Source: Paludibacteraceae bacterium (GTDB taxonomy: Bacteria > Bacteroidota > Bacteroidia > Bacteroidales > Paludibacteraceae). Taken from it: a stretch of DNA of 33,063 bases. This document shows, in pieces, positions 15,404 to 23,005 of the stretch. How positions within the stretch are numbered: the stretch's first letter is position 1; each line of letters starts with the position of its first letter. Location of the stretch: the NCBI GenBank assembly GCA_017961765.1, contig JAGCWQ010000103.1, positions 1-33,063 on the forward strand. The letters are read 5' to 3'. The translations under genes were made by a program, and so were the position numbers. Under the pieces are notes generated by a model. That model saw only the letters and a program-made list of their open reading frames with translations, did not search any database and was not told the DNA's origin.

Positions 15404-16045
15404 TCATCTGCCCTTTGGGGTGTTGTATTTGCAGAACTGAGCAATTCCACAACTGTCGCATTTGGGGTTTCTTGCCGTACAAATATAGCGTCCATGCAAA
15501 AGTAGCCAATGGTGGGCTTTTGACAAAATTTCAGACGGGATGTTCTTTACCAAAACCTTTTCCACGTCGAATGGTGTTTTGGCTTGGTTGGTTAGTCCGA
15601 TTCGGTTGGAGACCCGGAACACATGGGTATCTACGGGCATGGCGGGCTGGTTGAACGCAACTGCCATGATGACGTTCGCTGTCTTCCTGCCTACTCCAGG
15701 CAATTGTTGGAGTTGCTCAAGCGAATCAGGGACGATGCCTTGGAATCGTTCGGAAAGCATAACTGCCATGTCGTGCAGATGTTGAGCCTTGTTGTTGGGG
15801 TACGAGATGCTTTGTATGTAGTGGAGAATGTCGGAAACTGACGCTTGCGACAGGGCGTGGGCATCCGGATAGCGCTCGAACAAGGCTGGAGTTACCATAT
15901 TGACACGCTTGTCCGTGCATTGCGCAGACAGAACGACGGCAACCAATAGTTCGTAATGGTTGGTGAAATTTAGTTCGCTCTTTGCGTCGGGTGCATTTTT
16001 GATGAACCAATCAAGGACATGGCTGTATCGTTCTTTTGATGTCAT
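15404..16045 (-). CDS. nth: Endonuclease III
   Basis: A 213-residue DNA glycosylase/AP lyase of base-excision repair, acting on oxidised pyrimidines. The helix-hairpin-helix LPGVGRKTANVI contains the catalytic Lys121. Asp139 follows in PVDTHVFRVSNRIGL. The C-terminal 4Fe-4S cluster has the exact C-x6-C-x2-C-x5-C spacing (CTARNPKCDSCGIAQFC). Length is normal. It starts at the ATG at 16045 and is followed by the rhomboid gene in the same direction. Confidence 0.96.
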   Translation of the reverse strand: MTSKERYSHVLDWFIKNAPDAKSELNFTNHYELLVAVVLSAQCTDKRVNMVTPALFERYPDAHALSQASVSDILHYIQSISYPNNKAQHLHDMAVMLSERFQGIVPDSLEQLQQLPGVGRKTANVIMAVAFNQPAMPVDTHVFRVSNRIGLTNQAKTPFDVEKVLVKNIPSEILSKAHHWLLLHGRYICTARNPKCDSCGIAQFCKYNTPKGR

Positions 16046-16107
16046 ACTGATGGATTATGTTGTACGCTGGGTAGTTTTTCTTTCTCTAGCCGAGGTATTG
16101 TTAAATG

Positions 16108-16139
16108 AAGAGAACACAAGGTCTCCCAGGTGTTCTCTT
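16108..16139 (-). terminator. Hairpin after the DUF3127 gene
   Basis: AAGAGAACAC and GTGTTCTCTT form a perfect 10-bp stem with a 12-nt loop, 23 nt past the stop of the DUF3127 gene. The following T content is low, so it may depend on other factors. Confidence 0.6.
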
Positions 16140-16162
16140 GAATATTCTGGATCTAATCTGAA

Positions 16163-16576
16163 TCAGAATGGAAGGTCGCTCGCTGCATCCTCTGCAGAAG
16201 CCATCTGACTGCTTGCAGGTGCAGCAGGGGCTGCATAAGTAGGAACATCTCCCAACCCTTGTTGACCGAAATCTGGAGCTACAGGTTGTTGTGGAGGAAC
16301 TGAGTTTGTTTGAGGAACGACTCTCCATGCACGGATGTCATTATACCAACGGCCATTGTATTCCCGACAGTCGATGTCGAAGCTGACAGTCACCTCTTGA
16401 CCTTGTTGGATGTTGAATTTATCGATGTTGTCTCCCCATAAGTTGAAGCACATTTTCCTTGGATATTGTTGATCCAAACTATGTTCAATCACATATTCTT
16501 GTTTTTTCCATTCTCCCCTTGCGCTAGTTCCGCTTTGCATAGGAAGTATGGCTAATATTCTACCAGTAATTTCCAT
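16163..16576 (-). CDS. DUF3127 protein with SSB-like acidic tail
   Basis: A 137-residue protein. Residues 1-86 match DUF3127, an OB-fold-like family of Bacteroidota with the typical MEITGRILAILP...GEWKKQEYVIE, CFNLWGDNIDKF and REYNGRWYNDIRAWRV. Residues 87-128 are a Pro/Gln/Ala-rich linker. The end is acidic and finishes SDLPF, very like the C-terminal tip of bacterial single-strand DNA-binding proteins (DDDIPF type) that docks repair and replication enzymes. A role as a DNA-binding accessory protein is inferred from this layout, not proven. It lies 111 nt after the XRE regulator in the same direction, with its own -7 box. Confidence 0.85.
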   Translation of the reverse strand: MEITGRILAILPMQSGTSARGEWKKQEYVIEHSLDQQYPRKMCFNLWGDNIDKFNIQQGQEVTVSFDIDCREYNGRWYNDIRAWRVVPQTNSVPPQQPVAPDFGQQGLGDVPTYAAPAAPASSQMASAEDAASDLPF

Positions 16577-16599
16577 TTTCTAATTTATTTTAATTAGTG

Positions 16600-16607
16600 C
16601 AAATATA
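16600..16607 (-). promoter_or_regulatory. -7 box TATATTTG for the DUF3127 gene
   Basis: A perfect minus-strand TAnnTTTG (followed by C), 23 nt before the ATG at 16576. No clear -33 box. Confidence 0.4.
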
Positions 16608-16687
16608 GAAAGAATTTACGAAGAACCTTCTACTATCTTTTCGTTTTGTTGATTTAGATAGTTGAACGAACGTTCGATACAGAACAA

Positions 16688-17269
16688 CTACTTTGTTAGT
16701 TCTTCGAAAGAGCCGTCGGAATAGAGAATGATAATTCTTTTGATGGTACGAGGTTGCGGTTGGCGATAGTTGTTTGAATCAACTGGGAATGGTTGCGCTG
16801 TTTCTGTTTGTTTAGAAACAAGTTCCCTCTCCTCCTTTTGTTGAGGTTGTTTATAATGAGAGTTATTTTGTTGACCGTAATCGTTGGATTCAAATTTGTT
16901 GTTGTTCTTCGTTTCCTGTTTAGGCGGTTGATGAGTTAACTCCTTCTGCGTGGAATATTCTGGCTCATTGCTCGGGAGGTCATCAAATAACGTACCCATA
17001 AAAGGTTCATTTTTGACTGATTTTATGCTAATGTTCTGATTTTTGGATTGTTCCGAGCTATTTCTGTACATTTCTCCTTCTCCTAAAATTAGCCAATCTG
17101 GATTAATGGAGGGAAAAGCCTTCAAAATCTTCTGGACAACATCCATGCTAGCCTTATTTCTACCACTCAGGAGGTGGGAAATAGCAGAAGCCTGAATACC
17201 TAATATTTCAGCAAGCTTGGCCTGTGTAATATTCTCGTTTTTTAGGATGTCTTGAATCTTGTCTTGCAT
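16688..17269 (-). CDS. XRE-family transcriptional regulator with Q/N-rich linker
   Basis: A 193-residue DNA-binding regulator. Residues 3-60 are a helix-turn-helix of the Cro/C1 type (ITQAKLAEILGIQASAISHLLSGRNKAS), followed by PDWLILGEGEMYR, the usual end of this domain. Residues 70-172 are polar and rich in Asn, Gln and Glu, probably disordered. The last 18 residues (IKRIIILYSDGSFEELTK) form a short hydrophobic beta module that looks conserved-like and may mediate oligomerisation. Upstream lie a near-perfect promoter and many TTACA-N2-TGTAA palindromes, so autoregulation is likely (inference). Confidence 0.88.
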   Translation of the reverse strand: MQDKIQDILKNENITQAKLAEILGIQASAISHLLSGRNKASMDVVQKILKAFPSINPDWLILGEGEMYRNSSEQSKNQNISIKSVKNEPFMGTLFDDLPSNEPEYSTQKELTHQPPKQETKNNNKFESNDYGQQNNSHYKQPQQKEERELVSKQTETAQPFPVDSNNYRQPQPRTIKRIIILYSDGSFEELTK

Positions 17270-17343
17270 ATATATACTATTTACTATATGTCAATCAATA
17301 ACCGATGTAACATGCATAAACATTTGTAATCTTATACACGTCA

Positions 17344-17375
17344 CAAATGTAAACAAAAGTTTAGACATGTGCAAA
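17344..17375 (-). promoter_or_regulatory. Promoter of the XRE regulator
   Basis: Minus strand: TTTG (CAAA at 17372-17375), exactly 20 nt, then TACATTTG (CAAATGTA at 17344-17351). This is a full consensus match. The -7 box lies inside one palindromic site, and the perfect palindrome 17376-17387 abuts the -33 box. The leader is about 70 nt. Confidence 0.7.
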
Positions 17376-17380
17376 TTACA

Positions 17381-17413
17381 TTTGTAACACGTAAACGCAT
17401 GGATTTACATTTG
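17381..17413 (+). promoter_or_regulatory. Divergent plus-strand promoter
   Basis: TTTG (17381-17384), 21 nt, then TACATTTG (17406-17413). Both boxes lie within palindromic sites (17376-17387 and 17405-17416). It would transcribe rightward into the AT-rich gene-poor stretch, starting with the small frame at 17474. Confidence 0.55.
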
Positions 17414-17473
17414 TATAATCTTACTTATTTACAAATGTGTGTACTTTGTGTTTTACGATTGTAAATATCGTAG

Positions 17474-17590
17474 ATGAGGGTGTATGAGAATGAGAAAAAC
17501 AAGGTGGGTGATCAGGGATTACTTTCTATGGCAAATTCATATATAAATCAAGGAGTTTTGAGCGGATTCTATCCTTCTCTGCCAGATTAG
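17474..17590 (+). CDS. Possible small divergent ORF (38 aa)
   Basis: ATG 17474 to TAG 17588-17590 encodes 38 residues starting MRVYENEKNKVGDQG and ending GFYPSLPD. It is soluble, with no family. It starts 10 nt after the last site of operator cluster 1 and about 55 nt after the predicted start of the divergent promoter. No clear ribosome-binding site is present. Support comes from position only. Confidence 0.25.
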   Translation: MRVYENEKNKVGDQGLLSMANSYINQGVLSGFYPSLPD

Positions 17591-17909
17591 GCCTGTATTT
17601 TGCTTAAAAAGGGGGATTTATCAGGTAAATCGTTTGGAATCATTTATTTAATGCGCCATTACTTAGAAATTGTTACGAATAGGTCTTGATTAAATTTAAA
17701 GTGTTAGTTTAAATAGTGTGAATAATCTTTTGGTTTTTAGTAGAATGCGCACAAAAAAATAGCCTTTAACCTATAAAACAAGGCTAAAAGTGACATAAAT
17801 GCTATAAAAATAGTGTGTAATAGTTTAGATAAATATATCCAAACCTCTGATTTTTATTTTATTATGTGTTCTGATTTTGTTACTTAATAGTTATCTGTTC
17901 GAGTTCGTT

Positions 17910-18026
17910 TTACAATTGTACTGCCATCCATTCCAGGAGGTTTTAAGTTACATTTGTTTATTTTTGCAGTTCTGTTCGTTTTAAAAGCTAGGAATCCTAA
18001 GTTTACATTTGTATTTACATCTGTAA
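17910..18026. promoter_or_regulatory. Operator cluster 2: four palindromic sites
   Basis: Sites: 17910-17921 (TTACAATTGTAC), 17948-17959 (TTACATTTGTTT), 18003-18014 (TTACATTTGTAT) and 18015-18026 (TTACATCTGTAA). The last two abut exactly as a 12-nt tandem. They are about 650-760 nt from the XRE start, too far for simple promoter repression of that gene. Confidence 0.5.
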
Positions 18027-18211
18027 TCTATTTTTCTTTGCTTTACTCTAATTTAGTAAATGACAACCATTTTTGCAAGTGTTTACTACTCCCCTTGTTG
18101 ATTACTTGACATCTATCATGATTTCTATATTACTATTAATGAGAGATTTAACTAGTAAATTGACATTTAATTGTCTATTAATCAATGTGTTGAATATTTG
18201 TTGAAAACTAT

Positions 18212-18571
18212 ATGTTAAAAATCTTGTATAATCGTGGTTCTTTCTTATTTAGGCTAAGTGTTTCTGTTGTGGTTGTTTGTTCCCTTACCTCATTCTTATG
18301 GATAATAGCATTGCTTTTTACATGGGATATGCGTTATCCTTTTCTGCGGTGGTTATTTTCGATTCATCCTACGATTCTTCCAGTTCATTCTATTCTCAGC
18401 GAGTTAAATCGCCTTGTTTTATCGTTTATTTTATTGTGTATGAGTTGTTTAAAGTCAAATTTGCACTATCGGAATTTGGCGATGTTTTGTCTATTTCTTC
18501 CTCCTTACTTGGAAAATTTATATATCGAACGTTCAGTCTATACCGCTAAACTATGTTTTATTCAGGGTTGA
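18212..18571 (+). CDS. Possible small membrane protein (119 aa), low support
   Basis: An open frame of 119 codons from ATG 18212 with two or three hydrophobic stretches (residues about 12-36 and 68-80) and many Leu, Phe and Ser residues. It is in very AT-rich sequence where hydrophobic frames arise by chance. Another frame (18277-18549) overlaps it. It has no ribosome-binding site and no family. It is listed because it lies 185 nt downstream of operator cluster 2. Confidence 0.2.
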   Translation: MLKILYNRGSFLFRLSVSVVVVCSLTSFLWIIALLFTWDMRYPFLRWLFSIHPTILPVHSILSELNRLVLSFILLCMSCLKSNLHYRNLAMFCLFLPPYLENLYIERSVYTAKLCFIQG

Positions 18572-18585
18572 TATTTCTTCTTGGT

Positions 18586-18597
18586 TAACATTTGTAA
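18586..18597. promoter_or_regulatory. Isolated operator-like site
   Basis: TAACATTTGTAA, one base off the palindrome consensus, 16 nt before the ATG of a 71-codon frame (18613-18828) that I cannot otherwise support. Confidence 0.35.
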
Positions 18598-18963
18598 CTT
18601 TTAAAAAGTGTTATGACAATTTTATGCTTGCTTATTGTTCGTTTGTATTTGTATGGAAATTCGAAAGAGAGACGATTTGCAAATCTACGGGCTTGCCATT
18701 GGTTGTTTGCATTTTCAAAACAAGGAATAATTCTTACCAAGATTCCCCCATCCTATGAAATAGCTCTGAGAATGCGTGTAGAGAATAAAATGTTAGGATT
18801 GGTAGGTGACGTACATAAATCTCCTTAGAAGGCGTTTTAAGGCTATCTAAAGGCACGAATTGGAATATTGTATGGATGTCTAGTAGCTAAGACTATAAAC
18901 TCTATTAATGATTGATTTTTTGTCTTATAAAGTAAATGGACCTATCTGGAGACATTACAGCAT

Positions 18964-18995
18964 CGGCGGTTAGGCAGAAAGCCTTCCCTACTAGT
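18964..18995. repeat. Second, inverted partial copy of the hairpin repeat
   Basis: This 32-nt stretch matches the reverse complement of 5505-5536 at 28 of 32 positions, including AGAAAGCCT and CCTACTAGT. It covers the last hairpin of the array at 5344-5528 and its flank. The rest of the array is not present here, so it is a truncated copy. It lies just past the end (19012) of the FISUMP-TonB gene. Confidence 0.65.
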
Positions 18996-19011
18996 TCTTT
19001 TCTGTAGTTTT

Positions 19012-20099
19012 TTAGTTGAAGCCTACTGGCAAGGTATAGTAAGAACGGACTGGCTTTTTATGGATTTTGCCTGGCGTCCACCCTTGCATGAGTTTTACAA
19101 CACGAATGGCTTCGGCATCCATTTCCTCACTTGCCGATCTTAACACTTGAACATCACTTATTGTTCCATCCTTTTCGATTAGTAGTTTTAGCAGAACCCT
19201 ACAGGTTTTGTTTTCTTGTGTCTTGTCTAATGAACGCCCCTTGTGGATATTTCCTCCACCGCTGATAGAAAGATGGCTATCCAGGAATTCTTTTATGGCC
19301 TTTTCTCCTCCCGGGTAGGCGGCTTTCTCTTCCACCTTCATGCAGACCTCCTCCTTACTATTTTCGTTATCAGAGTCATTTCTTGCATGGGAATCGTGCC
19401 TTTTTTTGTAATAATCCAACTCTTTTACCTCTGTATCATAAATTGCGCGGATTGGATACGTCCTTGTACGATTCTCTTTGGAAAGAAAAAATCCTCCGTC
19501 CTTATTGAGGAGAAAAGCAAAGGCATTTTCTGTATCGGGACATACGCTCGATGTCCAATAGGCACCTCCTTGATGCGTATTTGATTTTTCGCCATCGAAA
19601 CCAGTGGCAGGGAAAAAAATCTCTTTGTCGTTGGTTCTACTTTTTCCAAGATAGCCTCCCATCTTTGATCCTTTATAGCTATCAACCCAGCTCCACGTAC
19701 ATCCTTTCAGCATCTCTCTATATTCTAATTCAGTAGGTGTGCGCCAATGGGAACCCCAATTTTGAGTGGCGGCGTCGTCGAACGGCAGAAGTGTTGCTAA
19801 ATTGTCAATGTCGGATCCCCCTCTTGGATTATTACGTATTTTGAATAACGTGTATTGGAACCTACTTTCAGATACTTATTGTCTGCAATGACAAATCCTT
19901 CTGTTTTGTTCACCTCTGCCCAAGCGAAGTAATTTCCCAATTTAGTAGGCTTGTTGGTTCCTACATTGCAGGTCGCCCACTTGATTCCGCTCGGTAAACC
20001 TAAATCCACATAGTCGTGTCCTTCAATATTCTCACTTGAACATTGCAATCCCGATATCATTGAGACTAGAATAGCCAGCAAATATGTTATCTTCTTCAT
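19012..20099 (-). pseudogene. FISUMP domain fused to TonB C-terminal domain, frameshifted
   Basis: Two frames join into one gene if a single base is restored in the C run at 19817-19821. The N part (20099 to about 19822) has a signal peptide, possibly lipoprotein (SGLQCSS), and the FISUMP start DYVDLGLPSGIKWATCNVG...NYFAWAE. The second frame continues without a stop: LLPFDDAATQNWGSHWRTPT, FFPATGF, GGAYWTSS and TYPIRAI. After a charged linker, residues about 250-362 are a TonB C-terminal domain (AYPGGEKAIKEFL...LIEKDGTISDVQVLRS...GWTPGKIHKKPVRSYYTLPV). The restored length is 362 residues. It may be a real pseudogene or an assembly error. The protein has no TonB-type membrane anchor other than the signal sequence, so an energy-transducing role is doubtful. 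Confidence 0.8.
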
Positions 20100-20119
20100 A
20101 TTGTTTTTTCTATATGGCG

Positions 20120-20127
20120 CAAATATA
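20120..20127 (-). promoter_or_regulatory. -7 box TATATTTG for the FISUMP-TonB gene
   Basis: A perfect minus-strand TAnnTTTG followed by C, 20 nt before the ATG at 20099. No matching -33 box is seen. Confidence 0.35.
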
Positions 20128-20279
20128 GCGATAATAATTGAAGTTGCCCTTTGGCCTTGTTGTCGTCTTGTTTTTTGAAATAGTAAACTAAACGTTTGGA
20201 ACTCCCTTGTGTGACTTGGAAAAATCAAAATTTTTATTAAATTCGCTTATTGAATATTTTGTTAAACAAACATAGTGTT

Positions 20280-21401
20280 ATGGAAAGGATTTTATATAAA
20301 GAGATAGAAACGATTGAAGGGTTGCAAGAGGCAACTAAAAACGCAAAATCTGGGGTGTTGGAACACTTCGCATTCCAAGGAATTGACTTCTCAACGCTAA
20401 AAAACAGTGATTTTGGATTTGAAGATTGTCTTTTCTTCGGTTGCTTGATTCCTAATGAGTTACATGTGCGAATAAAGGAAGATTGTGTCGTGTTTCCAAA
20501 TATTCGTATGCCTTTTAACGTTTTCCCTAACGCATTGTACAATGCTGAGACACTTTATAAAGGCTATGATCCCAACAAAGAGGAATCTTTCAATTCTTGC
20601 TATGACACGCTTGTTTATCAACACTACATTTCCGAAGGAAAACAGGCCAAGGATGTGAAGGAGACATTGACGCGTTCCATCCACGACCACTTTATTTCCG
20701 ATGCGATGTACGATTTGCTGTCAAATTATGGCGAACGGTCAGTTGTCGGAATTATGGGCGGTCATTCGCTAAAAAGGGATGATGAAGGCTACCGTAAGAT
20801 AGTTTTGATTAGTAAGGAGTTGACAGAAAAAGGTCGCTTGATGATGAGTGGCGGAGGACCTGGTGCGATGGAGGCAACTCATTTGGGAGCTTGGATGGCT
20901 GGGCGGAGCATACAAGAGGTGGACGATGCCTTGAAAATCCTATGCGATGCATCCTTGAGTTTCAACGGGGGCAAATGGCTCTCCTCTGCATTTGAGGTGA
21001 TGAGGAAATATCCGCGTGACAAGAAGTACAGAAGTTTGGGTATCCCGACTTGGTTCTATGGTCACGAGCCTGCAACGCCTTTTGCTTCCGATATAGCAAA
21101 ATATTTTGACAACAGTATTCGTGAAGATGGCATCTTGGCCATAGCCAAAGGCGGAATCATCTATACGCCGGGAAGTGCGGGAACGATTCAAGTGGTGTTC
21201 CAAGATGCAGCTCAGAACCATTATTGCACGTTCGGTTATGCTAGTCCGATGGTTTTCTTGGGCAAGGAGTTCTTCACCAAGGAGGTCCCAGTCTATCCTT
21301 TCATCCAAGACATGGTGGCCAGAGGTCGATATAAAAATATGATTCTCTCTATTACGGATAATCCGACAGAAATTGTAGAGACTATCATCAATTGGAAATG
21401 A
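20280..21401 (+). CDS. LOG-family Rossmann nucleotide-binding protein
   Basis: A 373-residue protein from the ATG at 20280 (MERILYKEIE); ten upstream codons are not needed. The C-terminal half (about 150-373) is a LOG/lysine-decarboxylase-like Rossmann fold: GIMGGHS, MSGGGPGAMEATHLG (189-203) and TPGSAGTIQVVFQDA (296-310). LOG enzymes release the base from nucleoside monophosphates. Their signature PGGxGTxxE here reads PGSAGTIQV, so the active-site Glu is Val305 (codon GTG at 21192; GAG would be one change away). The N-terminal 140 residues are an extra domain of this long subgroup. It may be an inactive or altered enzyme. It stands alone with a terminator downstream. Confidence 0.82.
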   Translation: MERILYKEIETIEGLQEATKNAKSGVLEHFAFQGIDFSTLKNSDFGFEDCLFFGCLIPNELHVRIKEDCVVFPNIRMPFNVFPNALYNAETLYKGYDPNKEESFNSCYDTLVYQHYISEGKQAKDVKETLTRSIHDHFISDAMYDLLSNYGERSVVGIMGGHSLKRDDEGYRKIVLISKELTEKGRLMMSGGGPGAMEATHLGAWMAGRSIQEVDDALKILCDASLSFNGGKWLSSAFEVMRKYPRDKKYRSLGIPTWFYGHEPATPFASDIAKYFDNSIREDGILAIAKGGIIYTPGSAGTIQVVFQDAAQNHYCTFGYASPMVFLGKEFFTKEVPVYPFIQDMVARGRYKNMILSITDNPTEIVETIINWK

Positions 21402-21447
21402 TTCTATGGAGGTGCGATTGGAGTGCCTCCCCTGTTTGCTTTTTATA

Positions 21448-21477
21448 GGGGGTGTATCTACGGATATATCCCCTTTT
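21448..21477 (+). terminator. Terminator with UACG tetraloop
   Basis: An 11-bp stem with two G-T pairs (GGGGGTGTATC with GATATATCCCC), closed by a C(TACG)G loop of the stable UNCG class, followed by TTTT. It ends the LOG-family gene. A weaker hairpin (GGAGG...CCTCC, 21407-21429) precedes it. Confidence 0.75.
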
Positions 21478-21485
21478 GAATACCT

Positions 21486-22970
21486 CTATTGCAAAACCTC
21501 CACCTTTACTTTTTCCTTTTTCGTATTCTCTTTTATCCAAAGTTGGATCTTATCCCCGTCGGTGGTGAAACTTAGCCTTACTCCGCTAATCCAATTCGTG
21601 AATAACAGATGTATGTTTAGACGGTTTTCCTCTTCCCAACCGTAGCAACCAGCTATGATGAAGTTCTTTTTGATGCCGTTGAATCGACCCATGGCTTTGA
21701 TGGTATAGGGAGGATATACGGTGGTTTCTACGGTGTTCCAGCGATCCAACCCGGCATCCGCAACAAAGGTTTCGTTTGCTTGGGTGGTTATATGGACGTG
21801 GAGCTGTTCCTCTTCTGGGATTATTCGTAACGACTTCCACCCTAACGGATTTTTCCCCAAGAGAATCTCTCTCTCCAATAACGCACTTTTTTTAGGTGTG
21901 GCAACACGGCTCTTCTCGGTTGGCAGTTGGTAGCACTTTTCTGCCTTTTTGAGTTTCTTGTAAGCCTTCCCCTCTACCAAAGGAGCGTCGTTGACATGTT
22001 TTAGAAGGTGTTCCCAAATAAGGTGCCGTTCGTGGAGACCATTGCTTAGGTTGGCTTGGTTGATGGCTATCACCATATCTTGGTCGGGGGCGACAATGAT
22101 GTATTGGCCGAAAGCTCCATCGGCACGATAGACGTTTGGAAAGTCGCATAGGCTGACATGGTAGCCGTAGCCCTCCAATTTTCCTGTGGATTGTTGGTTG
22201 GCGCTCATCTCTTTTACCCATTTTGCCGATAGCAGTTGTTTCCCTTCCCATTTTCCTTGGTTGAGTAGCAGTTGGCCGAATTTAGCCATGGAGAGGGGCG
22301 ATAGGCGTAAGCCCCACCCGCCTGTATTGATGCCTTCGGGACTCTCTTCCCACTCGGCATCGTGGATTTCCAACGGGATGAAAATGCGCTCGTTCAGATA
22401 ATCCAAGACCTTTTTCCCTGTCACTTGTTGGACTATGGACGATAACAGATAGGTGACCATGGAATCGTATTGGAACACCTTTCCTGGAGTTTCCACCTTT
22501 TCTTTCAGGAAGCAAGCGCCCCAATCCGAATGGTTGTTTCGCATGGACCAATTGGGATGTATGCCCGAGGTCATGGTGAGCAAGTGGCGGATGGTCATTG
22601 CCTTCAAGTTCTCCGAGAGAGTGTCTGGCAGGGAGTTCGGGAGGAAGTGGGTGACTTTGTCGTCCAAACGGAGGAGACCATCTTCTATGGACAATCCGAC
22701 AGCGACCCCGACAAACGTCTTGGATGCCGAATAGATATTGTGCTGAGCCTCTTTGCTGAAAGGCTTGGGTGATAGCTCCCCGATGATGTTTCCGTGCCTT
22801 AGAATGACTATATGGTGCGTCTCTCCCGTTTTCAAGTTCATCATTGCCTCGTAATAGGCCAACAGGTGTTTCGATTCGATTCCCTGCGATTCGGGCGACA
22901 CTCGTTTTAACTTGGCGAATGTCAAGCAAGGAAGGAAGAGGAATATAGCCAATAGTATCCTTTTTTTCAT
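21486..22970 (-). CDS. Secreted serine hydrolase (beta-lactamase/class C family)
   Basis: A 494-residue exported hydrolase with signal peptide MKKRILLAIFLFLPCLTFA. The catalytic SxxK is Ser81-Ala-Ser-Lys84 (IYSASKTFVG). The second motif is Tyr168-Asp-Ser (FQYDSMVTYLL), in the YxS form seen in esterase or NylB-like members rather than the YxN of true beta-lactamases. The helix-rich core continues to about residue 340 (ITGGWGLRLSPLSMAKFG-like region, VIAINQANLS). About 150 extra residues at the C-terminus are predicted beta-rich. Substrates could be peptides, esters or amides, and antibiotic resistance should not be assumed. It is monocistronic. Confidence 0.87.
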   Translation of the reverse strand: MKKRILLAIFLFLPCLTFAKLKRVSPESQGIESKHLLAYYEAMMNLKTGETHHIVILRHGNIIGELSPKPFSKEAQHNIYSASKTFVGVAVGLSIEDGLLRLDDKVTHFLPNSLPDTLSENLKAMTIRHLLTMTSGIHPNWSMRNNHSDWGACFLKEKVETPGKVFQYDSMVTYLLSSIVQQVTGKKVLDYLNERIFIPLEIHDAEWEESPEGINTGGWGLRLSPLSMAKFGQLLLNQGKWEGKQLLSAKWVKEMSANQQSTGKLEGYGYHVSLCDFPNVYRADGAFGQYIIVAPDQDMVIAINQANLSNGLHERHLIWEHLLKHVNDAPLVEGKAYKKLKKAEKCYQLPTEKSRVATPKKSALLEREILLGKNPLGWKSLRIIPEEEQLHVHITTQANETFVADAGLDRWNTVETTVYPPYTIKAMGRFNGIKKNFIIAGCYGWEEENRLNIHLLFTNWISGVRLSFTTDGDKIQLWIKENTKKEKVKVEVLQ

Positions 22971-23005
22971 CTCTCGTTATTTTGGGGTCTATGTCTCAAA
23001 AACAA

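Larger units (their letters stand above)
17320..17464. promoter_or_regulatory. Operator cluster 1: six TTACA-N2-TGTAA-like sites
   Basis: Sites: 17320-17329 (ACATTTGTAA), 17343-17352 (ACAAATGTAA), 17376-17387 (TTACATTTGTAA, a perfect 12-mer), 17405-17416 (TTACATTTGTAT), 17429-17440 (TTACAAATGTGT) and 17453-17464 (TTACGATTGTAA). They lie 50-195 nt upstream of the XRE start. Two contain or overlap the -7 boxes of the divergent promoters, fitting repression by the neighbouring regulator. Binding is inferred. Confidence 0.6.
17591..19011. other. AT-rich gene-poor region
   Basis: About 1.4 kb with no convincing gene. It contains operator cluster 2 (17910-18026), a single site (18586-18597), two overlapping low-support frames (18212-18571 and 18277-18549), a 71-codon frame at 18613-18828 starting 16 nt after the single operator site, and a partial copy of the hairpin repeat (18964-18995). 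It could hold a non-coding RNA, but I see no terminator-like end that would define one. Confidence 0.5.

Noticed and set aside
16667-18534. Palindrome GAACGTTC at 16668-16675 and 18527-18534, flanking the regulator region
   Set aside because: Two 8-mer copies nearly 2 kb apart are weak evidence, with no promoter context at either. Chance is the simpler explanation.
17281-18600. Possible CRISPR array or iteron origin, because of the repeated TTACATTTGTAA-like motif
   Set aside because: The repeats are only 12 nt, irregularly spaced and in both orientations, without unique spacers of constant length. No cas or replication gene is nearby. Operator sites fit better.
21486-22970. Antibiotic-resistance beta-lactamase
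   Set aside because: The second motif is YDS rather than YxN and the protein has a long extra C-terminal domain, fitting the broader serine hydrolase/esterase group.
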